Source of the DNA: Streptomyces fulvorobeus
GTDB taxonomy: Bacteria; Actinomycetota; Actinomycetes; Streptomycetales; Streptomycetaceae
Assembly: GCF_013167895.1 (NCBI RefSeq)
Contig: NZ_BLWC01000001.1
Span: 4,154,001-4,218,000 of the forward strand
Length of the DNA stretch: 64,000 nucleotides
Reading direction: 5' to 3'
Each line of letters opens with the position of its first letter. Position 1 is the first letter of the stretch. Of the stretch, positions 28,793 to 37,145 are shown piece by piece. The notes under the pieces were generated by a model. That model was not told the origin of the DNA. It saw only the letters and a program-made list of their open reading frames with translations, and ran no database searches. The translations under genes were made by a program, and so were the position numbers.

Positions 28793-29890
28793 GTGTCTGC
28801 CGCAGTCTCCTCCCGCCTCCCGGTCTTCCCCTGGGACAGGCTCACGCCCTGCAAGTCGACCGCCGCAGCCCATCCGGACGGCATCGTGGACCTGTCGGTC
28901 GGCACCCCCGTCGACCCGGTGCCCGAGCTGATCCAACGCGCGCTCGTCGCCGCCGCGGACAGCCCCGGCTATCCGACGGTCTGGGGCACCGAGGCACTGC
29001 GTGACGCCCTGACGGGCTGGGTGGAGCGACGCCTCGGGGCGGTCTCCGTGGCGTACGAGAACGTCCTGCCGGTGGTCGGCTCCAAGGAACTGGTGGCCTG
29101 GCTGCCGACCCAGCTCGGCCTCGGCGCGGGCGACAGGGTGGCCTACCCGCGCCTCGCCTACCCGACGTACGAGGTGGGGGCCCGGCTCTGCGGCGCCGAG
29201 CCCGTGGCGTACGACGACCCGACCGAGCTGGACCCGGCCGGGCTCAGGCTGCTCTGGCTCAACTCGCCGTCCAACCCGACCGGCCGGGTGCTGTCCAAGG
29301 ACGAACTCGTCCGGATCGTGGCCTGGGCCCGCGAGCACGGCGTGCTCGTCCTCAGCGACGAGTGCTACCTCGAACTCGGCTGGGAGGCCGAGCCGGTCTC
29401 GGTGCTCCACCCCGACGTCTGCGGCGGTACGTACGAGGGCCTCGTCGCCGTCCACTCGCTCTCCAAGCGCTCCAACCTCGCCGGATACCGCGCCGCGTTC
29501 ATCGCGGGTGACGCGGCGGTACTCGGCGAGCTGCTGCTGATCCGCAAGCACGGCGGGATGATGGCACCCGCCCCGGTCCAGGCGGCCACCGTCGCCGCGC
29601 TCGGCGACGACACCCATGTCACCGAGCAGCGCGCCAGGTACGCGAAGCGGCGTACGGCACTGCGTGCGGCGCTGGAGTCCCACGGCTTCCGCATCGAGCA
29701 CAGCGAGGCGAGTCTGTACCTGTGGGCGACGCGCGAGGAGCCGTGCTGGAAGACCGTGGAGTACCTGGCGGAGCTCGGAATCCTGGTGGCGCCCGGCGAC
29801 TTCTACGGACCGGCGGGTGACCGCTTCGTGCGGGTGGCGCTCACGGCGACCGACGAGCGGGTGGCCGCGGCCGTCGAGCGGCTCTCCTGA
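28793..29890 (+). CDS. dapC: Succinyldiaminopimelate transaminase DapC
   Basis: Fold-type I PLP aminotransferase of 365 aa for the diaminopimelate/lysine pathway. Visible motifs are GYPTVWGTEALR, NSPSNPTGRV (substrate/PLP loop), SDECYLELGW (PLP Asp) and SLSKRSNLAG with the Schiff-base Lys at about 225. Start: GTG at 28793. The downstream dapE (31712) acts next in the same succinylase branch, though the two genes are separated by exported-protein genes on the other strand. Confidence 0.9.
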   Translation: MSAAVSSRLPVFPWDRLTPCKSTAAAHPDGIVDLSVGTPVDPVPELIQRALVAAADSPGYPTVWGTEALRDALTGWVERRLGAVSVAYENVLPVVGSKELVAWLPTQLGLGAGDRVAYPRLAYPTYEVGARLCGAEPVAYDDPTELDPAGLRLLWLNSPSNPTGRVLSKDELVRIVAWAREHGVLVLSDECYLELGWEAEPVSVLHPDVCGGTYEGLVAVHSLSKRSNLAGYRAAFIAGDAAVLGELLLIRKHGGMMAPAPVQAATVAALGDDTHVTEQRARYAKRRTALRAALESHGFRIEHSEASLYLWATREEPCWKTVEYLAELGILVAPGDFYGPAGDRFVRVALTATDERVAAAVERLS

Positions 29891-29896
29891 CGGGCC

Positions 29897-29950
29897 CGGT
29901 ACGGCGAAGGGCCTCGGGAGTGCGCACTCCCGAGGCCCTTCGCCGTACCG
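29897..29950. terminator. Long perfect palindrome, bidirectional terminator
   Basis: The 54 nt from 29897 to 29950 are a perfect inverted repeat centred at 29923/29924 (GTGC|GCAC). This gives a 25-bp stem with a 4-nt loop. It lies between the convergent dapC and secreted-protein genes and can terminate both. Confidence 0.9.
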
Positions 29951-29977
29951 CTGTGCTGTGTGGTGCCCGGTGACGGG

Positions 29978-30427
29978 TCAGCCGATGGGCAGGCCCTGAA
30001 CGGGCAGCCCGCCCAGGCTCTGGGTCGGCAGGCCGCCGCTCACGGCGTTGGTGGGCAGGCCGCCCTCGGTGGCGGAGCTGGCGGCCGATCCGAGGATCTC
30101 CCCGGCGTGCCCCGCCGTCTGGCCGGCGGTCTCCTGGGCGGCCGGGGCGGCGACGGCGCCCGCCTTGCCGACGGTCTTGCCGGCGGCCGGGACGGCCGTG
30201 CCGACGATCTTGCCGCCGGTGTCGCCCACGGCCTGGGTGCCCTGCTGGGAGGTGCTGTCGATGGTGTTACCGAGACCGGCACCGTCCAGCGAGGTGAGGC
30301 CGCCCAGGTTCGGGGTCTCCGGGAGCCCCGCGGCACCTGCTGCGCCGGCCGCACCGACCACGGGGGCCGCACCTGCGGCGATCAGCAGCGCGGCGCGGGC
30401 GATCCGACGGGTCAGGGGGAGGGACAT
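29978..30427 (-). CDS. Small secreted Ala/Gly-rich protein
   Basis: 149 aa. The signal peptide (RRIARAALLIAAGAAPVVGAAG) is followed by an Ala/Gly/Thr-rich mature part with repeated TVGKAG, TAGQTAGHAG and GGLPTN/GGLPTQ motifs. No catalytic motif is seen. AAGGAG lies 6 nt before the ATG. Such low-complexity secreted proteins are common in Streptomyces and their function is unknown. Confidence 0.75.
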   Translation of the reverse strand: MSLPLTRRIARAALLIAAGAAPVVGAAGAAGAAGLPETPNLGGLTSLDGAGLGNTIDSTSQQGTQAVGDTGGKIVGTAVPAAGKTVGKAGAVAAPAAQETAGQTAGHAGEILGSAASSATEGGLPTNAVSGGLPTQSLGGLPVQGLPIG

Positions 30428-30715
30428 GATGCTCCTTCGACGGTGTTTCAAGCAGTGATCGGACGCACTGACAACAGTCCCGGGGGCGGGGAAGGTTGCG
30501 GTGCCGTGAAGTAAAGAGTGGGTAATGCGTCCGGTGGTCGGCGGACCGTCCGCAGGGGAAGAACCCGGGCAAACATTGCATCGCCCGCCCGTCGGAAGAA
30601 TCGTCACTTCTCAAGGGGCGCAAGGGAAACAGGGTAGATGAAAGGTCGGCGGCGACTGGGCCGTGAGGGGCGCCGGGGAGGTCGGGGGGATGGCCCGTCC
30701 GAGGGACGGACCGTA

Positions 30716-31651
30716 CTACTGTGCCAGCCGGATCTGGACCTCGGTGGTGCCCGGTTCGTCCCGCTCCGCGCTTTCCGTGCGCCAGCCGCCACCTGCGGTC
30801 CAGACCCGGCCGGCGTAGGAGACCCGGTCGATCCGCAGGGCCCCCGCCCGGGCGACCGCCCAGTGCGCCAGCTCCCAGCCGCGCCTCGGCGCCCCGCCGT
30901 CGTCGGACGCCGCGACCGGGCGCACGGGCACCGTCACCGTCGCCCCGGCCTGGGCCCCCGCCGCGAGCGTCTTCGGCAGCACACCCCTGCCGAAGGACCG
31001 CACCAGTTCGGCGCGCACCTTTTCGGCGTCCCCCGGACCCGTGGCGGTCGCCGTGCCCGGCGAACACTCCAGGGCGGCAGGGGCGCGGCCGGTCAGCGCC
31101 GCCGCGAGCAGCGCGGCGTCCGGCTCGTGCTTCGCGTACGCCTGCGGGAACCCACTGCGCTGGACGCGCTGCGCGGCGACGGTCAGCGGCAGCCGCGAGT
31201 AGCCGGGCACCTCGGCCAGGTGGTCGTAGAACTGCCCGGACGCGTACACCGGGTCCATGATCTGCTTCGGGGACCCCCAGCCCTGCGAGGGCCGCTGCTG
31301 GAAGAGCCCGAGGGAGTCCCGGTCGCCGTGGCGGATGTTGCGCAGGGCCGACTCCTGGAGTGCGGTGGCGAGCGCGATCGTCACCGCGCGCTCCGGCATC
31401 CCCCGCGTGGTACCGACCGCGGAGACCACCGCGGCGTTGGACGCCTGCTCGGGGGTCATCTCGTACGTGTGCCCCTCGCCCTCCGGCCCGTCCGCCGACC
31501 GGACCACGCAGCGCTGCGACCCCTTGCCGCCGGAGACGTACTGCACGGCCAGGTAGCCGGCCAGGGCCAGGAGCACGGCGAAGGCGGCCGTGAGGCGCAG
31601 GAAGCGGCTACGGCCCGGGCGGGGGCTGGCGGAAGAGGCGGTCCGGGGCAC
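30716..31651 (-). CDS. Membrane-anchored lysozyme-like protein
   Basis: 311 aa. One N-terminal helix (FLRLTAAFAVLLALAGYLAV) and an otherwise hydrophilic protein suggest an exported, anchored protein. The central region SAVGTTRGMPERAVTIALATALQESAL and DSLGLFQQRPSQGWG resembles transglycosylase/lysozyme-like folds of actinobacteria, with a possible catalytic Glu in LQESAL. Cell-wall cleavage or binding is plausible but not shown. GTG at 31651 is chosen because the signal anchor starts there. It is divergent from dapE. Confidence 0.7.
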   Translation of the reverse strand: MPRTASSASPRPGRSRFLRLTAAFAVLLALAGYLAVQYVSGGKGSQRCVVRSADGPEGEGHTYEMTPEQASNAAVVSAVGTTRGMPERAVTIALATALQESALRNIRHGDRDSLGLFQQRPSQGWGSPKQIMDPVYASGQFYDHLAEVPGYSRLPLTVAAQRVQRSGFPQAYAKHEPDAALLAAALTGRAPAALECSPGTATATGPGDAEKVRAELVRSFGRGVLPKTLAAGAQAGATVTVPVRPVAASDDGGAPRRGWELAHWAVARAGALRIDRVSYAGRVWTAGGGWRTESAERDEPGTTEVQIRLAQ

Positions 31652-31711
31652 GTGGCCACCGTACTGGAGGCTCCGGGTACGGCGACGGGGCCGTCCCTTA
31701 GGGTCGTGGGC

Positions 31712-32791
31712 ATGGCGGAAAGCAAGCTCGACCTCACCCTGGACGGCCCCGCGCTCACAGCCCGGCTGGTCGACTTCCCCTCGGTCAGCGGGAACGAGAA
31801 AGCCCTGGCCGACGCGATCGAGGAGGCGCTGCGCGACCTCCCGCACCTGACCGTGGAGCGGTACGGGAACAACGTGATGGCCAGGACGGACCTCGGCCGC
31901 GGCGAACGCGTCGTACTGGCCGGGCACATCGACACGGTCCCGGTCGCCGGCAACCTCCCGTCCCGGCTGGACGGGAACGGTGTCCTGTGGGGCTGCGGAA
32001 CCTCCGACATGAAGTCGGGCGTCGCCGTACAGCTGCGGATCGCGGCGACCGTCCCCGAGCCCAACCGGGACCTCACGTTCATCTTCTACGACAACGAGGA
32101 GGTCGCCGCGGACCTCAACGGCCTCGGTCACGTGGCCGAGGCCCACCCCGACTGGCTGGAGGGCGACTTCGCCATCCTCCTGGAGCCCTCCGACGGCCAG
32201 GTGGAGGGCGGCTGCCAGGGCACGCTGCGCGTCCTCCTGCGCACGGCGGGGGAGCGGGCGCACTCGGCGCGCAGCTGGATGGGGTCCAACGCCATCCACG
32301 CGACGGCCCCGATCCTGGCCCGCCTCGCCGCCTACGAGCCGCGCCGGCCGGTCATCGACGGGCTGGAGTACCGCGAGGGCCTCAACGCCGTGGGGATCGA
32401 GGGCGGCGTCGCCACCAACGTCATCCCGGACGCCTGCACGGTCGTCGTCAACTTCCGCTACGCCCCCGACCGCAGCCCCGAGGACGCGGTCGCCCACGTC
32501 CACGAGGTCTTCGCGGACTGCGGCGTCGCCGAGGTCGTCATCGACGACCACTCCGGAGCGGCGATGCCCGGCCTCTCGCACCCGGCCGCCGCGGCGTTCA
32601 TGGCGGCGGTCGGCGGCTCGGCCCAGCCCAAGTTCGGCTGGACGGACGTCTCCCGCTTCGGGGCGCTCGGGGTACCCGCGGTGAACTACGGCCCCGGCAA
32701 CCCGCTCCTCGCCCACAAGCGCGACGAGCACGTGGTGACCTCACTGATCACTCACTGCGAGGACCGCCTGCGCTCCTGGCTCACCAGCTGA
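31712..32791 (+). CDS. dapE: Succinyl-diaminopimelate desuccinylase DapE
   Basis: M20-family dinuclear zinc peptidase of 359 aa. It releases LL-diaminopimelate for lysine and peptidoglycan. Motifs: AGHIDTVP (zinc His and catalytic Asp), GCGTSDMKSG (bridging Asp), YDNEEVAA (catalytic Glu-Glu) and GPGNPLLAHKRDEHV (C-terminal zinc His). The Ile/Thr-rich lid domain follows GTLRVLL. Start: ATG at 31712. Confidence 0.92.
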   Translation: MAESKLDLTLDGPALTARLVDFPSVSGNEKALADAIEEALRDLPHLTVERYGNNVMARTDLGRGERVVLAGHIDTVPVAGNLPSRLDGNGVLWGCGTSDMKSGVAVQLRIAATVPEPNRDLTFIFYDNEEVAADLNGLGHVAEAHPDWLEGDFAILLEPSDGQVEGGCQGTLRVLLRTAGERAHSARSWMGSNAIHATAPILARLAAYEPRRPVIDGLEYREGLNAVGIEGGVATNVIPDACTVVVNFRYAPDRSPEDAVAHVHEVFADCGVAEVVIDDHSGAAMPGLSHPAAAAFMAAVGGSAQPKFGWTDVSRFGALGVPAVNYGPGNPLLAHKRDEHVVTSLITHCEDRLRSWLTS

Positions 32792-32874
32792 CCCATGGCA
32801 TTCCCCTGCGCGTAACCTCCGTCGATCTACGCTGATCCGACACGCACATCGCAGGTCGGCGGAGGGAGCAGATC

Positions 32875-33660
32875 ATGGGCAACCCGGAGGACGCACGGAT
32901 TCCCGAGGGCGCGCAGGTCCCCGAAGGTGCGGTCAGACCTGAGGAGCAACGGCTCGGTCCCGTGCTGCGGCGCAGGGACCAGGTACAGCCGGGTACGACC
33001 GATCAGCGGCTGCTGGACACGGAGGGCGACTCCGAGTGGGTGCACACCGACCCGTGGCGGGTCATGCGCATCCAGTCGGAGTTCGTGGAGGGATTCGGCG
33101 CACTCGCCGAACTGCCGAGCGCGATCAGCGTCTTCGGCTCCGCCAGGACACCGGCGGACAGCCCGGAGTACGAGGCGGGCGTGGCGCTCGGCAGGGCCCT
33201 GGTCGAGGCGGGCTTCGCGGTGATCACGGGCGGCGGGCCCGGGGCGATGGAGGCCGCGAACAAGGGGGCGCGAGAGGCGAACGGCGTCTCCGTCGGCCTC
33301 GGCATCGAGCTGCCCTACGAGTCCGGCCTCAACCCGCACGTCGACATCGGCGTCAACTTCCGCTACTTCTTCGTCAGAAAGACGATGTTCGTGAAGTACG
33401 CCCAGGGCTTCGTGGTCCTGCCCGGCGGCCTCGGCACCCTGGACGAGCTCTTCGAGGCCCTGACGCTGGTCCAGACGGGCAAGGTCACCCGCTTCCCGAT
33501 CGTGCTCTTCGGCACGGCGTACTGGGGCGGCCTGGTCGACTGGCTCCGGGACACGGTGGTGGCCCAGGCCAAGGCGTCCCAGAAGGACCTGCTGCTCTTC
33601 CACGTCACGGACGACGTGGAGGAGGCGGTCATGCTGGTGACCAAGGAGGTCGGCCGGTAG
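32875..33660 (+). CDS. LOG-family (TIGR00730) Rossmann-fold protein
   Basis: 261 aa. GSARTP, GGGPGAMEAANKGA and PGGLGTLDELFE are the hallmark PGGxGTxxE motif of lysine-decarboxylase-like LOG proteins, many of which are cytokinin-nucleoside phosphoribohydrolases. An acidic N-terminal extension of about 70 residues precedes the domain. The start ATG has GGAGGGAGCAG upstream. dapE, LOG and folP2 neighbours recur in mycobacteria (from memory). Confidence 0.9.
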   Translation: MGNPEDARIPEGAQVPEGAVRPEEQRLGPVLRRRDQVQPGTTDQRLLDTEGDSEWVHTDPWRVMRIQSEFVEGFGALAELPSAISVFGSARTPADSPEYEAGVALGRALVEAGFAVITGGGPGAMEAANKGAREANGVSVGLGIELPYESGLNPHVDIGVNFRYFFVRKTMFVKYAQGFVVLPGGLGTLDELFEALTLVQTGKVTRFPIVLFGTAYWGGLVDWLRDTVVAQAKASQKDLLLFHVTDDVEEAVMLVTKEVGR

Positions 33661-33661
33661 A

Positions 33662-33688
33662 GCCCGGTCCCCGACCGCCGGACCGGGC
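33662..33688. terminator. Hairpin between convergent LOG and folP genes
   Basis: GCCCGGTCC and GGACCGGGC form a 9-bp stem with a 9-nt loop starting 2 nt after the LOG stop codon. Further G/C-rich inverted repeats follow up to 33770. Confidence 0.55.
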
Positions 33689-33770
33689 CGCGTATCCGCC
33701 CCGTCCGGCGGTCGAGGAGGGCCTCTCAGCCCCCGGGCCGCGGGGCCAGGGGCTCTCGCGTGACCAGCTC

Positions 33771-34643
33771 CTACGCCAGTCCCCGCCGTGCCACCGCCGG
33801 CGCCCTGTGTCCGGCGACCGAAGCGACCATGTCGAGCACCTGGCGCGTCTCCGCGACCTCGTGCACCCGGTACACCCGCGCCCCCAGCCACGCCGAGACC
33901 GCGGTCGTCGCCAGGGTGCCGATCACCCGTTCCCTGACCGGGCGGTCGAGCGTCTCGCCCACGAAGTCCTTGTTCGACAGGGAGACGAGCACGGGCCATC
34001 CCGTCTCCGCCATCTCACCCAGCCGGCGCGTCGCCTCCAGCGAGTGACGGGTGTTCTTCCCGAAGTCGTGACCGGGGTCGATCATGATCCCGTCCGGCCG
34101 CACGCCGAGCGCCACGGCCCGTTCCGCCAGCCCCACGGTCACCCGCAGGATGTCCGCCATCACGTCCTCGTACTCGGCGCGGTGCGGCCGGGTCCGCGGC
34201 TCCGCGCCGCCCGCGTGCGTGCACACCAGGCCCGCGCCGTACCGGGCGGCGACCTCCGCGAGCCTGGGGTCGACACCGCCCCAGGCGTCGTTCAGCACGT
34301 CCGCCCCCGCCTCGCAGACCGCCTCGCCCACGTCGTGGCGCCAGGTGTCCACGCTGATCACCACGTCCGGGTGGCGCCGCCGCACCTCGGCGACGAATCC
34401 GACCGTGCGGCGGGCCTCCTCGGCGGCGGTCACCTCCTCACCGGGCCCCGCCTTCACCCCGCCGATGTCGATGATCGCGGCGCCTTCCGCGACCGCCTGC
34501 TCGACCCGGGTGAGCGCCGGCTCGTCGAGGAAGGTCGCGCCCCGGTCGTAGAAGGAGTCCGGGGTCCGGTTCACGATGGCCATGATCACCGGGTCGCGCG
34601 GACCGAACTCCCGCCGCCCGAGCCTGAGCGCACCGCTTCGCAT
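33771..34643 (-). CDS. folP2: Dihydropteroate-synthase-family protein, FolP2-like
   Basis: TIM-barrel protein of 290 aa. Family motifs are present in modified form: MAIVNRTPDSFYDRG (normally NVTPDSF) and DIGGVKAGPGEEV where true synthases have DIGGESTRPG. The Ser and Arg of the pterin/sulfonamide loop are therefore absent. M. tuberculosis FolP2 is similar in position and was reported to lack synthase activity (from memory), so folate synthesis is doubtful here. It is divergent from the DivIVA-domain gene. Confidence 0.85.
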   Translation of the reverse strand: MRSGALRLGRREFGPRDPVIMAIVNRTPDSFYDRGATFLDEPALTRVEQAVAEGAAIIDIGGVKAGPGEEVTAAEEARRTVGFVAEVRRRHPDVVISVDTWRHDVGEAVCEAGADVLNDAWGGVDPRLAEVAARYGAGLVCTHAGGAEPRTRPHRAEYEDVMADILRVTVGLAERAVALGVRPDGIMIDPGHDFGKNTRHSLEATRRLGEMAETGWPVLVSLSNKDFVGETLDRPVRERVIGTLATTAVSAWLGARVYRVHEVAETRQVLDMVASVAGHRAPAVARRGLA

Positions 34644-34741
34644 CCCGTGTCTCCTCCTCAGTAGGTCGCCTGCGACCCTAACCGCCGGTGGCGCGTGGCA
34701 CGATCGGAGCCGGACAGATTTCCGCCCCCGGGGAGATGCGT

Positions 34742-35125
34742 GTGTTCTGGTTCTTGCTGCTCACGATGGTCGTGGTGGTGGCCGCGGTCACGCTCGCGGT
34801 GGTCGGCGGAGGCGACAGCCCCGTCCTGCGGGACGTTCCGCCGGAACGGCTCACCGACCCGCTGCCCGCCACGCGCCCGGTCGGCCGCGCGGATGTCGAC
34901 GCGCTGCGCCTGCCGATGGCCGCCCGGGGCTACCGCATGGCCGACGTGGACGAGGCGCTGGCCCGGCTCGGCGCCGAGCTCGCCGAACGCGACGCCCGGA
35001 TCGCCGAGCTGGAGTCCGCGCTCGCGGGCGCCCAGGCGACCGCGGTCAACGGCCCCGATCTGCTGAAGCGGCGGCCGCCGGAGCCTGACTCCGGGCCGTA
35101 CGCCGCGGAGGAGGACCAGCGATGA
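34742..35125 (+). CDS. Small DivIVA-domain membrane protein
   Basis: 127 aa. One N-terminal helix (FWFLLLTMVVVVAAVTLAVV) precedes a DivIVA-type segment, LRLPMAARGYRMADVDEALARL, and a coiled coil of about 35 residues. It may mark sites of polar growth or septation. GTG at 34742 is preferred because GGGAG lies 6 nt upstream; the in-frame ATG at 34736 would have no spacing. The last 4 nt overlap the glycosylase gene. Confidence 0.8.
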   Translation: MFWFLLLTMVVVVAAVTLAVVGGGDSPVLRDVPPERLTDPLPATRPVGRADVDALRLPMAARGYRMADVDEALARLGAELAERDARIAELESALAGAQATAVNGPDLLKRRPPEPDSGPYAAEEDQR

Positions 35126-35709
35126 GCGCCGGAGCCGCACCCGCCGCGGACGGCGGCCTGCGCTGCCCGTGGGGGCTCTCGACGCAGGACTACCTCGCCT
35201 ACCACGACACCGAGTGGGGCCGGCCCGTCCACGGCGACGACGCCCTGTTCGAACGGCTCTGCCTGGAGGCGTTCCAGTCCGGTCTCTCCTGGCTGACGAT
35301 CCTGCGCCGCCGGGAGGGCTTCCGCAGCGCCTTCGCCGGATTCCGGATCTCCGCGGTGGCGGAGTTCACCGAAGCCGACAAGGAACGGCTCATGGCCGAC
35401 GCGGGCATCATCCGCAACCGGGCGAAGATCGACGCCACCCTCGCCAACGCCCAGGTGCTCGCGGGCTGGGGCGAGGGGGAGCTGGACGCGCTGATCTGGT
35501 CGTACGCCCCCGACCCGGCGACCCGGCCCGTCCCCCGCGTCCTGGGAGACGTGCCCGCGGTCACCGCGGAGTCCACGGCACTCGCCAAGGAGCTCAAGAA
35601 GCGGTCCATCCGCTTCGTCGGCCCCACGACGGCCTACGCCCTGATGCAGGCGTGCGGCCTGGTCGACGACCACCTCGCCGACTGCGTCTCCCGGCACGGC
35701 ACCGCTTAA
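35122..35709 (+). CDS. tag: DNA-3-methyladenine glycosylase I
   Basis: Base-excision repair enzyme of 195 aa that removes 3-methyladenine. RCPWGLSTQDYLAYHDTEWG is the family start, with the zinc-type Cys; ESGLSW-like FQSGLSWLTILRRREGFR and the C-terminal SRHG are also diagnostic. It overlaps the DivIVA-domain gene (ATGA), and the same pair occurs in M. tuberculosis (from memory). It converges with the hydratase gene, sharing 4 nt. Confidence 0.93.
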   Translation: MSAGAAPAADGGLRCPWGLSTQDYLAYHDTEWGRPVHGDDALFERLCLEAFQSGLSWLTILRRREGFRSAFAGFRISAVAEFTEADKERLMADAGIIRNRAKIDATLANAQVLAGWGEGELDALIWSYAPDPATRPVPRVLGDVPAVTAESTALAKELKKRSIRFVGPTTAYALMQACGLVDDHLADCVSRHGTA

Positions 35710-36518
35710 CGCCCCAGGTACTCCGGACGCTCCTTGGCCAGGAAGGCCCGCACCGCGATCGTGTGGTCCTGTGAGGCGCCCGCGCGGGTCTGGAGCTCGT
35801 CCTCCTTCTCCAGCGTCTCCGAGAGCGTGTGGGACGCCCCGTAGGCCATGGACGCCTTGAGCGAGGCGTACGCCACGGTCGGCCCCTCCGCGAGGGCGCG
35901 GGCCACCGCCGCGGCCTCCTTCGCCAGGTCGGCGGCGGGCACGACCCTGTTCGCGATCCCGAGGTCGTACGCCTCCTGCGCGGGGACCGAGCGCGGGAAG
36001 AGGAGCAGGTCGGCCGCGCGGCTCCCGCCGATCAGCCGGGGCAGTGTCCAGGAGACGCCCGAGTCGGCGGTGAGCGCGACACCCGCGAACGAGGTGTTGA
36101 ACGACGCCGTGTCCGCCACCACGCGGTAGTCGGCCGCCAGCGCGAACCCGAAGCCCGCTCCGGCCGCGACCCCGTTGACCCCGGCGACGACGGGCTTCTC
36201 CATCCCGGTGATCGCCCGCACGATGGGGTTGTAGTGCTCCCGCACGGTGCTCAGCGCGTTCCCGCCGTCCGGCCCGCCGGACTCCGCGAGCTTGGAGACG
36301 TGCTCCTTGAGGTCCTGGCCGACACAGAAGGCGCGCCCGGTGGCCGTGAGCAGAACCGCGCGCACCGCGCTGTCGGCCGCCGCCTCCCGCAGCGCCTCAC
36401 GGAGCGCGACCTTGGCCTCGGTGTTCATGGCGTTCATCGCGTCGGGACGGTTGATGGTGATCGTCGCGAGTCCGTCGCTCACGTCCACGAGCACGGTTCG
36501 CGCCATGGTGTCGGCCAT
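35706..36518 (-). CDS. Enoyl-CoA hydratase/isomerase family protein
   Basis: Crotonase-fold protein of 270 aa. RAFCVGQDLKEH forms the first half of the oxyanion hole and ANGVAAGAGFGFALAADYRV the second. Asp/Glu at the usual hydratase positions are only partly kept, so the exact reaction (for example PaaG-type isomerisation) is open. The ATG at 36518 has AGAGGAC upstream. It stands alone and converges with tag. Confidence 0.88.
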   Translation of the reverse strand: MADTMARTVLVDVSDGLATITINRPDAMNAMNTEAKVALREALREAAADSAVRAVLLTATGRAFCVGQDLKEHVSKLAESGGPDGGNALSTVREHYNPIVRAITGMEKPVVAGVNGVAAGAGFGFALAADYRVVADTASFNTSFAGVALTADSGVSWTLPRLIGGSRAADLLLFPRSVPAQEAYDLGIANRVVPAADLAKEAAAVARALAEGPTVAYASLKASMAYGASHTLSETLEKEDELQTRAGASQDHTIAVRAFLAKERPEYLGR

Positions 36519-36833
36519 TCTGATGTCCTCTTTTCGGCTCCTGGGTTCTGCCTGTCCAGGCAAGCATGGCCGACTTCCGGGGGCGGGGGCATGTGACCTG
36601 CGTCTAACAATTGGCTCTCACCTGGGGGCCGAAGGCGGCGCAGTATCGCAGCCGGATTGCCGTATTGGGTGGTTTTGAGAGAGCGCGTTGCGCAAGCGAT
36701 GCCGACCGATGTTGGTCATCGGGGTCTTCGATGCGGGATAATGGCCAGGAAGCAATGTGTTCGATGCCGGTGAGGCAGCGCCTGTCATGGGGCCGCCGGT
36801 TGTTATGAGCTGGTTTCAGGAAGGGGAACGAGC
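36519..36833. other. Divergent intergenic region upstream of the DUF3117 gene
   Basis: This 315-nt gap serves the hydratase gene (reverse) and the DUF3117 gene (forward). It is less GC-rich than its surroundings. A candidate promoter is noted separately at 36712-36742. No other ORF with a credible start is seen. Confidence 0.4.
36712..36742 (+). promoter_or_regulatory. Candidate promoter for the DUF3117 gene
   Basis: TTGGTC (36712-36717) and GATAAT (36737-36742) are spaced 19 nt and lie about 90 nt before the start codon. GATAAT is a good housekeeping -10 element, but the spacing is slightly long. Confidence 0.35.
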
Positions 36834-37001
36834 ATGGCGGCCATGAAGCCGCGGACGGGCGACGGCCCGCTCGAGGTGACAAAGGAGGGGCGGGGCATCG
36901 TCATGCGCGTTCCGCTCGAAGGCGGCGGTCGGCTTGTTGTCGAGCTGACGCCGGACGAAGCCGACGCACTCGGCGATGCCCTCAAGAAGGTCGTCGGCTG
37001 A
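36834..37001 (+). CDS. DUF3117 small protein
   Basis: 55 aa, nearly invariant in actinobacteria: MAAMKPRTGDGPLEVTKEGR, then a short beta-rich body (RLVVELTPDEADALGDAL). The M. tuberculosis counterpart is Rv1211 (from memory). Function is unknown; size and conservation suggest a small regulator or complex partner. AAGGGGAAC precedes the ATG and a strong terminator follows. Confidence 0.9.
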   Translation: MAAMKPRTGDGPLEVTKEGRGIVMRVPLEGGGRLVVELTPDEADALGDALKKVVG

Positions 37002-37026
37002 CGCAGAGACGCCTCAATCACTTCCC

Positions 37027-37061
37027 GGCTGCCCCGGTACGGATTCCGTACCGGGGCAGCC
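37027..37061 (+). terminator. Terminator after the DUF3117 gene
   Basis: A perfect 16-bp stem (GGCTGCCCCGGTACGG and complement) with an ATT loop, 25 nt after the stop. The arrangement allows it also to end the convergent O-methyltransferase transcript. Confidence 0.88.
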
Positions 37062-37145
37062 GTACGAGCACGGGGCGGCCGTGCGCGGAGGGCGTACGCC
37101 GGAGCGGACAGCAGGTGGCGGGCGTGCGGTCCGGCGGGCCGGCGG

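Noticed and set aside
30716-31651. Heavy-metal transporter, a name sometimes attached to similar proteins
   Set aside because: There is one N-terminal helix only and no metal-binding or transport domain. The lysozyme-like segment is the only interpretable part.
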